The translations under genes were made by a program, and so were the position numbers. This document shows, piece after piece, positions 50,594 through 60,212 of a DNA stretch of 64,000 nt. Position 1 is the first letter of the stretch. Every line of letters begins with the position of its first letter. Under the pieces are notes generated by a model. That model did not search any database. It was not told where the DNA came from and saw only the letters and a list, made by a program, of their open reading frames with translations. The DNA comes from Siphonobacter aquaeclarae (GTDB lineage Bacteria; Bacteroidota; Bacteroidia; Cytophagales; Spirosomataceae): the NCBI RefSeq assembly GCF_900103285.1, contig NZ_FNGS01000006.1, forward strand, positions 248,001 to 312,000, in the 5' to 3' direction.

Positions 50594-53110
50594 ATGGCTT
50601 TCCGTGATCTAGTGGGGTCTGGTTGCTGCAAATCTGACCTGTATGACGCGTACCCGGTCAGGCCTTCGCTTTGTTTCAAAGAAGGAAACAAAACAGCCTT
50701 ATTTCAATTGCCTGTGCAGGGCCGCATATGGCTTCGTCTGTTTTTTATTTTGATATGGATCTCTCCGTGTCGGTCGATAGGCCAGATCAGCGGAAAGGTA
50801 TCCTATTGGACAGGTTCGGACCGGGCGGCGCCGGGCGCAGGCTCCCAGCGAATTGCCGCATACGTACGGTCACAGACCGGTGACTACGAACTAATTGCAC
50901 AGACAACGAGCCACCCGTCCGGTAGTTATGTCCTGGATGTTCCGGAAGGCCAATACGTGAAACTGGTTTTCGGAAACGAATCCGGAAAATGGCAAAGCAG
51001 CGGACGTACGCCAGCCGTTCGTTTCGTGAAAAGCCCTGCCACGGACGTAAACTGGGCCTGGTATTTGCCGGAACATTACGTATCACCGCAATCGTTTCTG
51101 GTGTCTGCTGTTTACATCAATGGCAGTGGCAACGACAGTCCGTCGGCATTGACAGCCCTGTCCATGGCAGATACCGCTGTTATTAAGCTGGCTACCTCAA
51201 GTCAGGTGGGATCGCTATGGGGAGTGGCTTACAATCCGGTCACCCGGCATTTGTATACTGCTGCGCTGGCCAAACGACACGTTGGCTATGGTCCTTTGGG
51301 AACCGGAGGAATTTATCGCACCGATTGGCCTGCCCGCCATACAACCGGCTGGCTGAATCTCAAAACGCTTGGTGTGCCAACCGGCGAGGATCACCACGAA
51401 GGATTAAGACGGGCCGTCGACAGCAGCAGCATCGATGGCAAATTCATGGCAGACGTAGGCCGCCTAAGCTTGGGAGGAATGGATATCTCGCCGGACGGCC
51501 GGTTTCTCTATGTCATGAATCTGCAGGATCAAACCCTGTACGCCGTCAAACTTCCCGCGGATACGGCAGCAAGACCTCTTGCGACCGACCTTACGTCATT
51601 TAAGATTCCCACAGCCGGATGCGCCGGAGGGACGAGCCGGCCCTTTGCCGTAAAGGCTGAGGGTAATTACGTATATGTAGGAACGGTATGTGATGCCGGG
51701 CACTCCCAATCAGTCTCCGATTTAAAGGCGATCGTATATGCGCTGAACCCGGTGACGAAGAGATTTCAGGAAGTTTTTGCTACGCCGCTGAATTACCCCA
51801 GAGGCACTTCGCCAGCTGATTCGGTAGTGAAAAGCTGGAATCCGTGGACGGACGATTTTACCAAAGCGTTACACAGCGAATTGCCTTCTACGGCCACCAG
51901 ACCTCAACCGATTCTGTCTTCGATCGCTTTTGATCCGCAGGGAGCGATGATATTGGGTTTTATGGATCGGTTTGGTCACCAGTCGGGTACCGGCCAGCCT
52001 GATCCGTCAGGGAAGGCGAGCTATACGGCTGTCGCGTCCGGCGATATTCTCCGCGTATTTCCGCGCAGACCCGGCAGCCTCAACGCCCGCTTTATGCTGG
52101 AAAACAATGCGGCTGCCGGCGATTTTTCGACCGAAGGGAAAGACAATGCCCAGGGACCTAAAGGAGGAGAATTTTTCTTCCAGGACGATTTTGTGTTCTA
52201 TGACGGACGCCACAGCAGGCGCGTCATCCACCAGGAAACCGGCGCCGGCGGGGTATTGGCGTTGCCGTCGACCGGAGAGATCCTGATGACAGCCCACGAA
52301 CCGACCCGAGAGTTCAATTCGGGTGGAATTAAGTCGTTTTTCAATCAGGATGGTAAGACCAGTCGTGCCTGGCTGCTTTATGGGAACGCACAGCCGGGGA
52401 CTTTCGGCAAGGCAAACGGGGTGGGGGGACTGGCGTTGATTACCGGCCAGGCGCCGGTAGCGGCCGGCAACCGCGTGTGGTCTGACACCAATCGCGACGG
52501 CATCCAGGATCCTGACGAGCCCTCTCTTGCCGGAATACGCCTCGAATTGTACGAGGCCGGATCCAGAATAGCGACCACACGTTCAGATGCAGACGGAATG
52601 TATCTTTTTGACGAGAAGAATGTACGGGGCGGGCTCAAGCCGGAGACGGCCTACGAGATACGCATTCGCCTGGACGAACAAAAGCTGAGACCGACCCTTG
52701 TGAAGCAAAAAGGGGACAGCGAAACCGATAGCGACGCCGGAATGGTGGACAATTATGCGGTGATCGCCTTCCGGACAGGCGCTGCCGGCGTGAACAGACA
52801 TGACCTTGATTTTGGGTTCTTACCCGAAAAAGGAAAATCCATGGCAGAATCGGAGGCGGGAAAACTGATGGTCTATCCCAATCCGGCAGTAAGTCACGTG
52901 GAAGTGAAAGCAAAGGCGAACGGAAAGACAGCAACGCTACGGATTCTTGACGCGTCTGGCAGACCGCTGCAAACCCAACAGCTTGAGGCAAAGGGAGGTA
53001 GTTACAAAACCGGACTGAATTTGACAGGTCTCAGCGCCGGCAGCTATGTCGTAAGCCTGGACGAGGGCGGGACAGTCAGAAGTACCGTCGTGGTGAAACG
53101 ATCCGAATAA
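50594..53110 (+). CDS. T9SS-exported protein with SdrD B-like domain
   Basis: A secreted protein of up to 838 residues. A hydrophobic signal (WLRLFFILIWISP) lies at residues 46-58, unusually far from the ATG at 50594; a GTG at 50714 or TTG at 50708 would place it normally, and there is no other ATG in between. Domains: a short CarboxypepD-like N-part, a long beta-propeller-like part (VAYNPVTRHLYTAAL, MDISPDGRFLYVMNLQDQTL), a Cna/SdrD B-like domain (about 625-693, GNRVWSDTNRDGIQDPDEPS) and a T9SS type A sorting domain (about 757-838, KLMVYPNPAVSHVEV). Surface localisation is well supported; the role is unknown. Confidence 0.85.
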   Translation: MAFRDLVGSGCCKSDLYDAYPVRPSLCFKEGNKTALFQLPVQGRIWLRLFFILIWISPCRSIGQISGKVSYWTGSDRAAPGAGSQRIAAYVRSQTGDYELIAQTTSHPSGSYVLDVPEGQYVKLVFGNESGKWQSSGRTPAVRFVKSPATDVNWAWYLPEHYVSPQSFLVSAVYINGSGNDSPSALTALSMADTAVIKLATSSQVGSLWGVAYNPVTRHLYTAALAKRHVGYGPLGTGGIYRTDWPARHTTGWLNLKTLGVPTGEDHHEGLRRAVDSSSIDGKFMADVGRLSLGGMDISPDGRFLYVMNLQDQTLYAVKLPADTAARPLATDLTSFKIPTAGCAGGTSRPFAVKAEGNYVYVGTVCDAGHSQSVSDLKAIVYALNPVTKRFQEVFATPLNYPRGTSPADSVVKSWNPWTDDFTKALHSELPSTATRPQPILSSIAFDPQGAMILGFMDRFGHQSGTGQPDPSGKASYTAVASGDILRVFPRRPGSLNARFMLENNAAAGDFSTEGKDNAQGPKGGEFFFQDDFVFYDGRHSRRVIHQETGAGGVLALPSTGEILMTAHEPTREFNSGGIKSFFNQDGKTSRAWLLYGNAQPGTFGKANGVGGLALITGQAPVAAGNRVWSDTNRDGIQDPDEPSLAGIRLELYEAGSRIATTRSDADGMYLFDEKNVRGGLKPETAYEIRIRLDEQKLRPTLVKQKGDSETDSDAGMVDNYAVIAFRTGAAGVNRHDLDFGFLPEKGKSMAESEAGKLMVYPNPAVSHVEVKAKANGKTATLRILDASGRPLQTQQLEAKGGSYKTGLNLTGLSAGSYVVSLDEGGTVRSTVVVKRSE

Positions 53111-53402
53111 CCGGGGTTCAGATGGGCAAGACTGACAAGAAAACAGGTAGTGGAATCCGGGGCGGCTGCACGGGTACCGCTGAATCTGGCATATGCGTAC
53201 CGGTTCTTGAAAACGGGAGACGATGTCATTCCTGATATCACCATACCATGATCCGTCTTCAGTCAAAAAGCGGCCGATCGGGATTTTAGAAAGTTTGCCG
53301 ATTGCCTCCAGGGCTTCCCGGGAGCGAAAAAAATACAACAAAAGAGAGGCCCCGCCATGTCAGCGGCTTGCCTGACGCCAACCCTATCTTTCAACGATCT
53401 TG

Positions 53403-56400
53403 ATGGCTACGTTAGCGATTTTCAACCCCGTTAAGAAACAGTTTCTCATGACAGTTTTCAACGCTGCTGTTCTGTTTTGTTTGACAGCAGGGGCGACAGC
53501 CCTTGGCCAAACGACGAATAGTTACATCCCCAAGATCGTGCCTCCTTCCCCTCAGGCAGCGACGCTGACCCGGTATGTGGATATACCGGTTAGCTATTAT
53601 ACGGGCACTGCAGATATATCCATTCCCGTCTACACAATTCAGGAAGGCAAACTAAGCCTGCCAGTATCAATCAGCTATCACCCTTCAGGAATCAAAGTGG
53701 CCGACGAAGCCGGCCAGGTGGGCCTGGGCTGGGCGCTGAATGCCGGCGGAGTCGTTGCAAGAACGGTGATGGGGGAAGATGACTTCAGCCTCGGTAGATA
53801 TTTTTCCAATCAGGATAATTTGCCCGCAAACACGTTCCCGAAGACCCAAATGCAAATGGGAGCTAAGGTAACCGGCGACCCGAGCAAATTCAGTTTTGAT
53901 TTTTACGCCCAGCAGGGCGGTGGTTCGACGTCGCTGCAGCTCAAGGCAGAGGACGGCATGGCCAACGAATACGAGCCGGACATTTACAATTTCAACTTTG
54001 CCGGCTATTCCGGCAAGTTTATCATCAGCCGGACGAGAGAGATCATCATGAATGAGAAGAGCGATATTCAGATCAGGATGATTGAATCAGGTAATCCGGT
54101 TACTGTTTCCTGGGAAATAAAAACACCTGACGGGACTGCCTATCTGTTCAACGAAAGGGAGACCTTTCGTTCGCCTGGCGGGGCGGCTTCGGTTTCCTCG
54201 TGGTATCTCTCTCAGATAACCTCGCCGGAGGGAGCGCAGATTACGCTTAGTTACAACACCATCGTCGATGCCAAAAATTATCCGCAGGGGGCTATTACCG
54301 AAACCATGGGAGTTGGAACGATTGGAGACGTCTGTATCAGTGGCGGCAGTCCGGTCTATAGTGCTTCCCATACGATCGAGCGCATGCCGGCCAGGTACAT
54401 GTCTACGGTGTACTTAAACGAGATCACCTTCCAGAATGGCTCCGTCAGGTTTGTCTTCGAGAGCAGGGAGGATTTGCCGTATGATAAGAAGCTCAAAACC
54501 ATTGAAATATACAGCAAGGCGGGTGGAGTGAAAACCCTTTTGAAAGCATACGATTTCAGCTATTCTTATTTTGACGGGAGTGCCGATGCCGATGTGGCAG
54601 CCACAGGCGATGGGTCAGTATCCAAAAGACTGAAACTGCTTTCATTGACCGAGAAATCCGCTGGCGGGAGTACTTTGCCCCCTCACACTTTTACTTATTT
54701 CGAAGGAGGAAATTATGATTTACCTGCGAAAACTTCGTTCGCTCAGGACCATTGGGGATACTTTAATGGCAAACTGAGCAATCAAAGCCTGATTCCCACT
54801 TTCACCGCATTCAGTGGGATGGATGCAACCAAATCTCTTTTCGGTAAAATGACCGGGACTGAAAGGGATGCAGGCCCGGATTACAGCAAAGCGTTCAGTC
54901 TGAAAAGAATTACCTATCCCACCGGCGGATATACCGAATTTGATTACGAAGCCCATGATTACGACGTTAATAAATCCGATCTAAATGATTACTCCTATGC
55001 GGGAGGGCTTGGGACAACGCTGGCGGAAAAAGTGGTTCCTTTCCTGTATAACAATGGTCAAAAGGATGTGCCTCAGGATTTTGAATTCGACCTTTCCCGC
55101 GCAGCTACAGGACCGGGCGGCCTGACAACCAATTTGAAACTCGAGGCCTTTGTCAGGTTTAATGATGTGACGGAATGCAACATATTGTCGGGACAGACGC
55201 GTAAGGTATTCTTCGAATTGATCGAAAAGGCTTCCGGCCTTTCCATAGGAGTTTACGACATGCTTGCCATGCAGGAGTGTACAGACAATGTCAATGGACT
55301 GCCCTCTCCCTGTATCAACAAAGGATGCTATTCACTGAACGGCAAATCGGTCAGCGGGGGTTTCAAACATACCAATACCTTTTTCGATATCATGCCGGGC
55401 AAATACATCTGGCGCGCCACAGCCGGTGACGGAACCGGGTTCGGACTCGGCAATTTTACCGTTAAATTATCCTGGTATGAACCGGCGGAGCAGACTCCCG
55501 GCGCCATGAAAACGGGCGGTGGTCTTCGGGTAAAATCCATTACTGCCAACGACGGAGTAAAAAGCAACATCAGGACATTTACCTACAGGCTTACCGAGAC
55601 TTCGACTGACGGCCAAAGCATTACAAAGTCGTCGGGAAGGTTGATGACAAAACCGCAATACACCTATGCGGAAGACAGGGTATGCGTTCAAAGCAACGGA
55701 GGGGCCAATTATGATTACAAGTATTACCGACCCGTATTCCGTACTTCAAACAGCGTTATTCCGCTGAGTACTTCCGCTTCAGGGTCTGTGGTGGGCTACG
55801 ATCAGGTGACGGTCGCCTACGGCGCAAACGGGGAATACGGGCAATCTGTTTTTTACTATGATAACCAGTCGGATGTGGTCAATAATTTCGGCTATTTCCG
55901 GCCTCCGCTTCTGTCCAGCAAGCCCTTTAAATCAAACGGCAATTTGTTAAGACAGGAAGATTTCGTCAAATCAGGCACCGGTTTAGTCAAGGTAAAAGAG
56001 CTGGAAAACGAGTACTACCTGAGTACGCCTGTTTATCAATATGCAGCCGAATTGAGAAGCATCTCCGAGCCCTTTGCCGGCGGGGCTATCGTCACCTTGA
56101 AGAAGCACGGATTCTTTTACCCGGCGATGATAAAGAACTGGAATTATCTCAAAAGCGAGAAGACCAGAGTATACGACCAGGGTTCTGCGAGTGCATTCGT
56201 GGAAACCCGCAAAGAGTATTTCTATACGAACACAATTTATACCCAGCTCAGTCAAATCAGGACGTCCGACAGCCGGGGGCGCAACGTCGTTACAGACTAC
56301 AAATATCCCTTTGACTTTTCTAGCGGCGTATATCCCGCCATGGTAACCCGGAATATGGTTAGTCCCGTTATTGAAGAAACAACCAGCCTGGAGAATGGCG

Positions 56401-59400
56401 CAGTTTTGAATTGGATTAACACCGAATATTCCAACCCGGGCAGCGGTTTGTATTTGCCAAAGAAGGTGCAACGAAAGATCGGGCAGGGAGCGGCATTCAC
56501 CGTGGCAGAGTTCTTAACTTATGACGGCCGTGGAAACCTTCTCACCTACAAGGAAAAAGACGGGGCTACTACGAAACTGGAATATTACGGGACCAACGAT
56601 GAAGGCAAGATCGACCTGCTCAAATCAAAAACTGACGCCGACGGAACGACCGCGTCGTCCAGAACATCCTACAATTACAAACCCCTTGTCGGTATTCAGT
56701 CAGTCAGAGGTCCTTCCGGCAAGGTCACCTGGTATAACTACGACGTTTTTGGCCGTCTTTCTGACATCCGCGAGGATACCAGCACCGGCAACCTGATCAA
56801 AAGTTTCCACTACAATTATGCCGGCCAGGGAGGCTGGAGTAACGGAATTGTCGACGATCCGGGAGTAGATACCCTGTCTACCCTGGGTCTCATCTCTGTG
56901 GCCGGCTGCAATTTCAACATTGCGCTCTCAGCCAGCCCTGCCAACCCCAATACGGGTCAGTCGGTAACCCTGACGGCGGCCTGCGCCGGTACAGACTGCA
57001 ACAACCTGACCTATAGCTGGACCGGGCAGGGCGTGACCGGCACCGCTTCAACCACGACATTCGGCGCTCCGGCTGCTGCGGGCAGCTACAATTATTCGGT
57101 TAGTGTGGCCCGGACGGGGTGCAGTACACCTAAAATCGCCAGCCTGCCACTGCCCGTTGGACCCACCGGGGAGGCTTGTTACGTTCTGGCACCGGCCAGC
57201 TATCCCGACAGACGGCTTTCCAACCACAATGGTCTATTGAAAGTAAAAGCCCAGGATGGCACAGCCTCCCAGATATGGGAATTGAGCAGCCAGGGGACAG
57301 GCTTTTCAAAGATCATTTCGAAAGGAAGTACCAATGGTGCCGGTATCGGCAGCGTGCTGGGCGTGGCCAGTCAGGGCAACGCTGAAGGCAATCCGGTGGA
57401 ATTGCAAACCAGCGCCACGGGTGACCACCAGTTATGGGAGATCAGTGCAATGACCGGATCAGATCAGGGCCGGGACAAGTTTGTCCGGAAAGGAACCACG
57501 TTGCGCATCGGAAGCCGGTTCAACTGGGGAGCTGGCTCTGATAATTTGGACGATCCCGCCAGCGATCTGGCACTCGCCAATGACCCGAACAACGATTTCG
57601 GCGGCAATAAATGGATTAAAACGTCGGTAGGATGCCCGACAGGTCCGTGTACGCCGCCCGCCAAACCGGTGATCAGCCTGGCTACAGGCAGCGGCAGCAC
57701 CGTTTGCGCTGCAACCAACCAGAAGGTAACCCTGAAAACGAACGGCAGCGGGACGATCAAGTGGTATAAAGACGGGGTATTAATTGCAGGAGCGGCAGGA
57801 ACAACCTACGAAGTGACCGTGGCAGGCAGCTACACAACGACGACAACTTCTACCGGCACTCCGACCTGCACCAGTACAGTTTCGGACGCGTACAATGTTT
57901 TGCAAACGACCGGTTGTGCGTTATCCGGAGATGACCGGTGCATCGTGACACAGGTATGGCTGCTATGGCGGGATGCGGACCACCAACGGTTGAAAAAGGC
58001 GACGATCCAGGGATCGGACGATGGCGTGAACTGGACAACGGTACACACCTTCGATGCGAATGCGACAGCGGGTTGGAATATCGCACCGATTGCGAGTCCG
58101 AGAAAGTTCCAGCACATCCGGTACGCGGCCAACCCGACCGACGGAGTGGGGGATCTCAAGGAAATCCGCTTCTACCACGACAATTCTATTCTGACAGGAA
58201 CCGGATTCGGTTCCGAACCGAACATAAATGGTCTGGGCTGGGCGAACGCCCTGGACGGGAACGAAGCTAACGCGTGGCATGCAGCCTACAATACTGAAGG
58301 GGCGCATCCGGGCAATACAAACTTTGTCGGGCTGACTCTTCCCTGTGCGACGACCTGTATCAAACCGACGATTTACAAGACGACAGCCGGCAACCTGGTT
58401 TGCCCCGGGAGTAAATCAGCGACGCTTATAGCTTCCGGGTTTACAGGTAGCCTGCGCTGGTACAAAGATGGTGTTCTGATCTCCGGGCAGACTGAGAAGA
58501 CTCTGATAACGAGCGGCGCAGGGGCATATAAAGCATTATCGACAAACGGGACGTGCACCAGCGGTGTCTCCAATGAGATTGTCCTGCAACAGGATCCGGG
58601 CTGCATGCCATCCGGAGACGACCGGTGCATCGTGACGCGGGTGCAGCTGCTGTGGCGGGATGCGGACCACCAACGGTTGAAAAAGGCGACGATCCAGGGA
58701 TCGGACGACGGCGTAAACTGGACAACGGTACACACCTTCGAGGCGAATGCGACGGTGGGTTGGAATATTGCGCCGATCGCGAGCCCGAGAAAGTTCCAGC
58801 ACATCCGGTACGCGGCCAATCCGACCGACGGAGTGGGGGATCTCAAGGAAATCCGTTTTTACCACGACGATTATATTCTGACAGGAATCGGATTTGGTTC
58901 CGAACCGAATATAAGCGGACTGGGCTGGGCGAACGCGCTGGACGGGAATGAAGGTAATGCGTGGCATGCGGCCTACAATACGCAAGGGGCGCATCCGGGC
59001 AACACGAACTTTGTCGGGCTGACGCTCCCCTGTGCGACTACCTGTGTCAAACCGACGATTTATAAAACGGGCGGATCAGAAGTGTGCGCCGCTTCGAATA
59101 AGACCGTTACCCTGATTGCTTCCGGTTGTACGGCGGATGTCAGCTGGTTCCGCGATGGCGTATCGACAGGTACCGGACTGACCCATACGACCAGTTCGCC
59201 GGGAACGTATACGGCAAAATGTTCTTCCGGAGGCCGGATCAGCGAAGCATCCCCGGCTATTTCCGTTGCCCAGTCATCCGATTGTGGCGGCACGACGTGT
59301 ATTCCTCCCGGCAAGCCGACCATCAGCCTTTCGGGCAGCAACACGACGGTATGTTTCGCAAAGAGTCAGCGTGTTACGCTAAGTACCAACGCCACCGGAA

Positions 59401-60149
59401 CAATTCAATGGTATAAGGAAGGTGTAGCCATTAGTAGCGCCACCGGCTCGACATATGAAGCGACTGTCGCCGGCAATTATACCGTGACCTCAACGGTCAA
59501 TTGCATGAGCCCTGCCTCAAATGTATTTGCCGTGCCGCAGGCCGGTTGTGCAGAAGGATGTAACCAAACGGTTACGGTAAACATCCTCCATTGCATAGAT
59601 GCAGAAGTGTCTGAAAATGCCCCGGGAATGAACTACGGTTCAATAAGCGAGTTCGCTCTCAGTACTTCCGGTACGATACAATCGTCAAAAACTACCCGGG
59701 CATTTATCAATTCCGAAGAGTTTCAGAATATACCCCAGGGAGCCATAATTACCTCTGCAACCCTGGATCTGTATGGAATAGATGCGGCCGGTGCAATACA
59801 TACCTCCGGCAACACCGGCCTGGCCTGGGGTGGCAGCCCCGCCCCATTCCTGATACAACGGGTAACAGGAGCGTGGCAGGAGTTGCAGGTGAACTGGGGG
59901 AATCAACCTCTGACAAGCCCCGATAATCAGGTGGAATGTGCCGCTCCAAGCACTCAGTGGAATTACAACACGACAGAGAATGTCACCCAGCTCATACAGG
60001 ACATGATCAACCAGCCGAAAGCCTCCCGTTACGGTCTGGCGCTCAGACTGCTATCGGAATTGCCAGGCCGATCAGTTGTGTTTGCGTCAACGGATGCAAT
60101 TCCGGGCCGTCGTCCCAAATTAACGATCACCTACAAGACCTGTCCGTAA
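53403..60149 (+). CDS. Giant multidomain surface protein, SpvB/YD-like with lectin modules
   Basis: A 2248-residue exported protein. The ATG at 53403 follows a TTG; the signal (residues 1-36) ends ATALGQ. The N-terminal half has SpvB-like features (GTADISIPVYTIQEGKLSLP, and GQVGLGWALNAGGVVARTV) and YD repeats (about 1033-1143). A PKD-like domain (1169-1256), a ricin-type trefoil (1258-1416), Ig-like domain (1418-1506), discoidin-like domain A (1508-1650), Ig (1651-1735), discoidin-like B (1737-1880), two Ig domains (1881-2051) and a C-terminal DNRLRE domain (2053-2248) follow. Copies A and B are a recent duplication. No T9SS sorting domain was seen. It is followed after 63 bases by the RHS gene and is likely co-transcribed. 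Confidence 0.85.
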   Translation: MATLAIFNPVKKQFLMTVFNAAVLFCLTAGATALGQTTNSYIPKIVPPSPQAATLTRYVDIPVSYYTGTADISIPVYTIQEGKLSLPVSISYHPSGIKVADEAGQVGLGWALNAGGVVARTVMGEDDFSLGRYFSNQDNLPANTFPKTQMQMGAKVTGDPSKFSFDFYAQQGGGSTSLQLKAEDGMANEYEPDIYNFNFAGYSGKFIISRTREIIMNEKSDIQIRMIESGNPVTVSWEIKTPDGTAYLFNERETFRSPGGAASVSSWYLSQITSPEGAQITLSYNTIVDAKNYPQGAITETMGVGTIGDVCISGGSPVYSASHTIERMPARYMSTVYLNEITFQNGSVRFVFESREDLPYDKKLKTIEIYSKAGGVKTLLKAYDFSYSYFDGSADADVAATGDGSVSKRLKLLSLTEKSAGGSTLPPHTFTYFEGGNYDLPAKTSFAQDHWGYFNGKLSNQSLIPTFTAFSGMDATKSLFGKMTGTERDAGPDYSKAFSLKRITYPTGGYTEFDYEAHDYDVNKSDLNDYSYAGGLGTTLAEKVVPFLYNNGQKDVPQDFEFDLSRAATGPGGLTTNLKLEAFVRFNDVTECNILSGQTRKVFFELIEKASGLSIGVYDMLAMQECTDNVNGLPSPCINKGCYSLNGKSVSGGFKHTNTFFDIMPGKYIWRATAGDGTGFGLGNFTVKLSWYEPAEQTPGAMKTGGGLRVKSITANDGVKSNIRTFTYRLTETSTDGQSITKSSGRLMTKPQYTYAEDRVCVQSNGGANYDYKYYRPVFRTSNSVIPLSTSASGSVVGYDQVTVAYGANGEYGQSVFYYDNQSDVVNNFGYFRPPLLSSKPFKSNGNLLRQEDFVKSGTGLVKVKELENEYYLSTPVYQYAAELRSISEPFAGGAIVTLKKHGFFYPAMIKNWNYLKSEKTRVYDQGSASAFVETRKEYFYTNTIYTQLSQIRTSDSRGRNVVTDYKYPFDFSSGVYPAMVTRNMVSPVIEETTSLENGAVLNWINTEYSNPGSGLYLPKKVQRKIGQGAAFTVAEFLTYDGRGNLLTYKEKDGATTKLEYYGTNDEGKIDLLKSKTDADGTTASSRTSYNYKPLVGIQSVRGPSGKVTWYNYDVFGRLSDIREDTSTGNLIKSFHYNYAGQGGWSNGIVDDPGVDTLSTLGLISVAGCNFNIALSASPANPNTGQSVTLTAACAGTDCNNLTYSWTGQGVTGTASTTTFGAPAAAGSYNYSVSVARTGCSTPKIASLPLPVGPTGEACYVLAPASYPDRRLSNHNGLLKVKAQDGTASQIWELSSQGTGFSKIISKGSTNGAGIGSVLGVASQGNAEGNPVELQTSATGDHQLWEISAMTGSDQGRDKFVRKGTTLRIGSRFNWGAGSDNLDDPASDLALANDPNNDFGGNKWIKTSVGCPTGPCTPPAKPVISLATGSGSTVCAATNQKVTLKTNGSGTIKWYKDGVLIAGAAGTTYEVTVAGSYTTTTTSTGTPTCTSTVSDAYNVLQTTGCALSGDDRCIVTQVWLLWRDADHQRLKKATIQGSDDGVNWTTVHTFDANATAGWNIAPIASPRKFQHIRYAANPTDGVGDLKEIRFYHDNSILTGTGFGSEPNINGLGWANALDGNEANAWHAAYNTEGAHPGNTNFVGLTLPCATTCIKPTIYKTTAGNLVCPGSKSATLIASGFTGSLRWYKDGVLISGQTEKTLITSGAGAYKALSTNGTCTSGVSNEIVLQQDPGCMPSGDDRCIVTRVQLLWRDADHQRLKKATIQGSDDGVNWTTVHTFEANATVGWNIAPIASPRKFQHIRYAANPTDGVGDLKEIRFYHDDYILTGIGFGSEPNISGLGWANALDGNEGNAWHAAYNTQGAHPGNTNFVGLTLPCATTCVKPTIYKTGGSEVCAASNKTVTLIASGCTADVSWFRDGVSTGTGLTHTTSSPGTYTAKCSSGGRISEASPAISVAQSSDCGGTTCIPPGKPTISLSGSNTTVCFAKSQRVTLSTNATGTIQWYKEGVAISSATGSTYEATVAGNYTVTSTVNCMSPASNVFAVPQAGCAEGCNQTVTVNILHCIDAEVSENAPGMNYGSISEFALSTSGTIQSSKTTRAFINSEEFQNIPQGAIITSATLDLYGIDAAGAIHTSGNTGLAWGGSPAPFLIQRVTGAWQELQVNWGNQPLTSPDNQVECAAPSTQWNYNTTENVTQLIQDMINQPKASRYGLALRLLSELPGRSVVFASTDAIPGRRPKLTITYKTCP
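57924..59069 (+). repeat. 687-bp tandem duplication inside the giant gene
   Basis: Positions 57924-58382 recur at 58611-59069, offset 687 bases (229 codons, in frame). Differences between the copies are scattered single bases, many of them synonymous. The unit starts at SGDDRCIVT and covers the discoidin-like domain; the Ig-like domain between the copies is more divergent. Confidence 0.9.
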
Positions 60150-60212
60150 TGGATAGTTGGCCGGCCTCGTTTATGTCATCTTTTTAAAAAGGATAAATCT
60201 TTTCTGATAGCA

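Noticed and set aside
57924-59069. The repeated region as a CRISPR array or mobile element
   Set aside because: The units are 459 bp in-frame protein-coding repeats, far longer than CRISPR repeats, and have no terminal inverted repeats or transposase.
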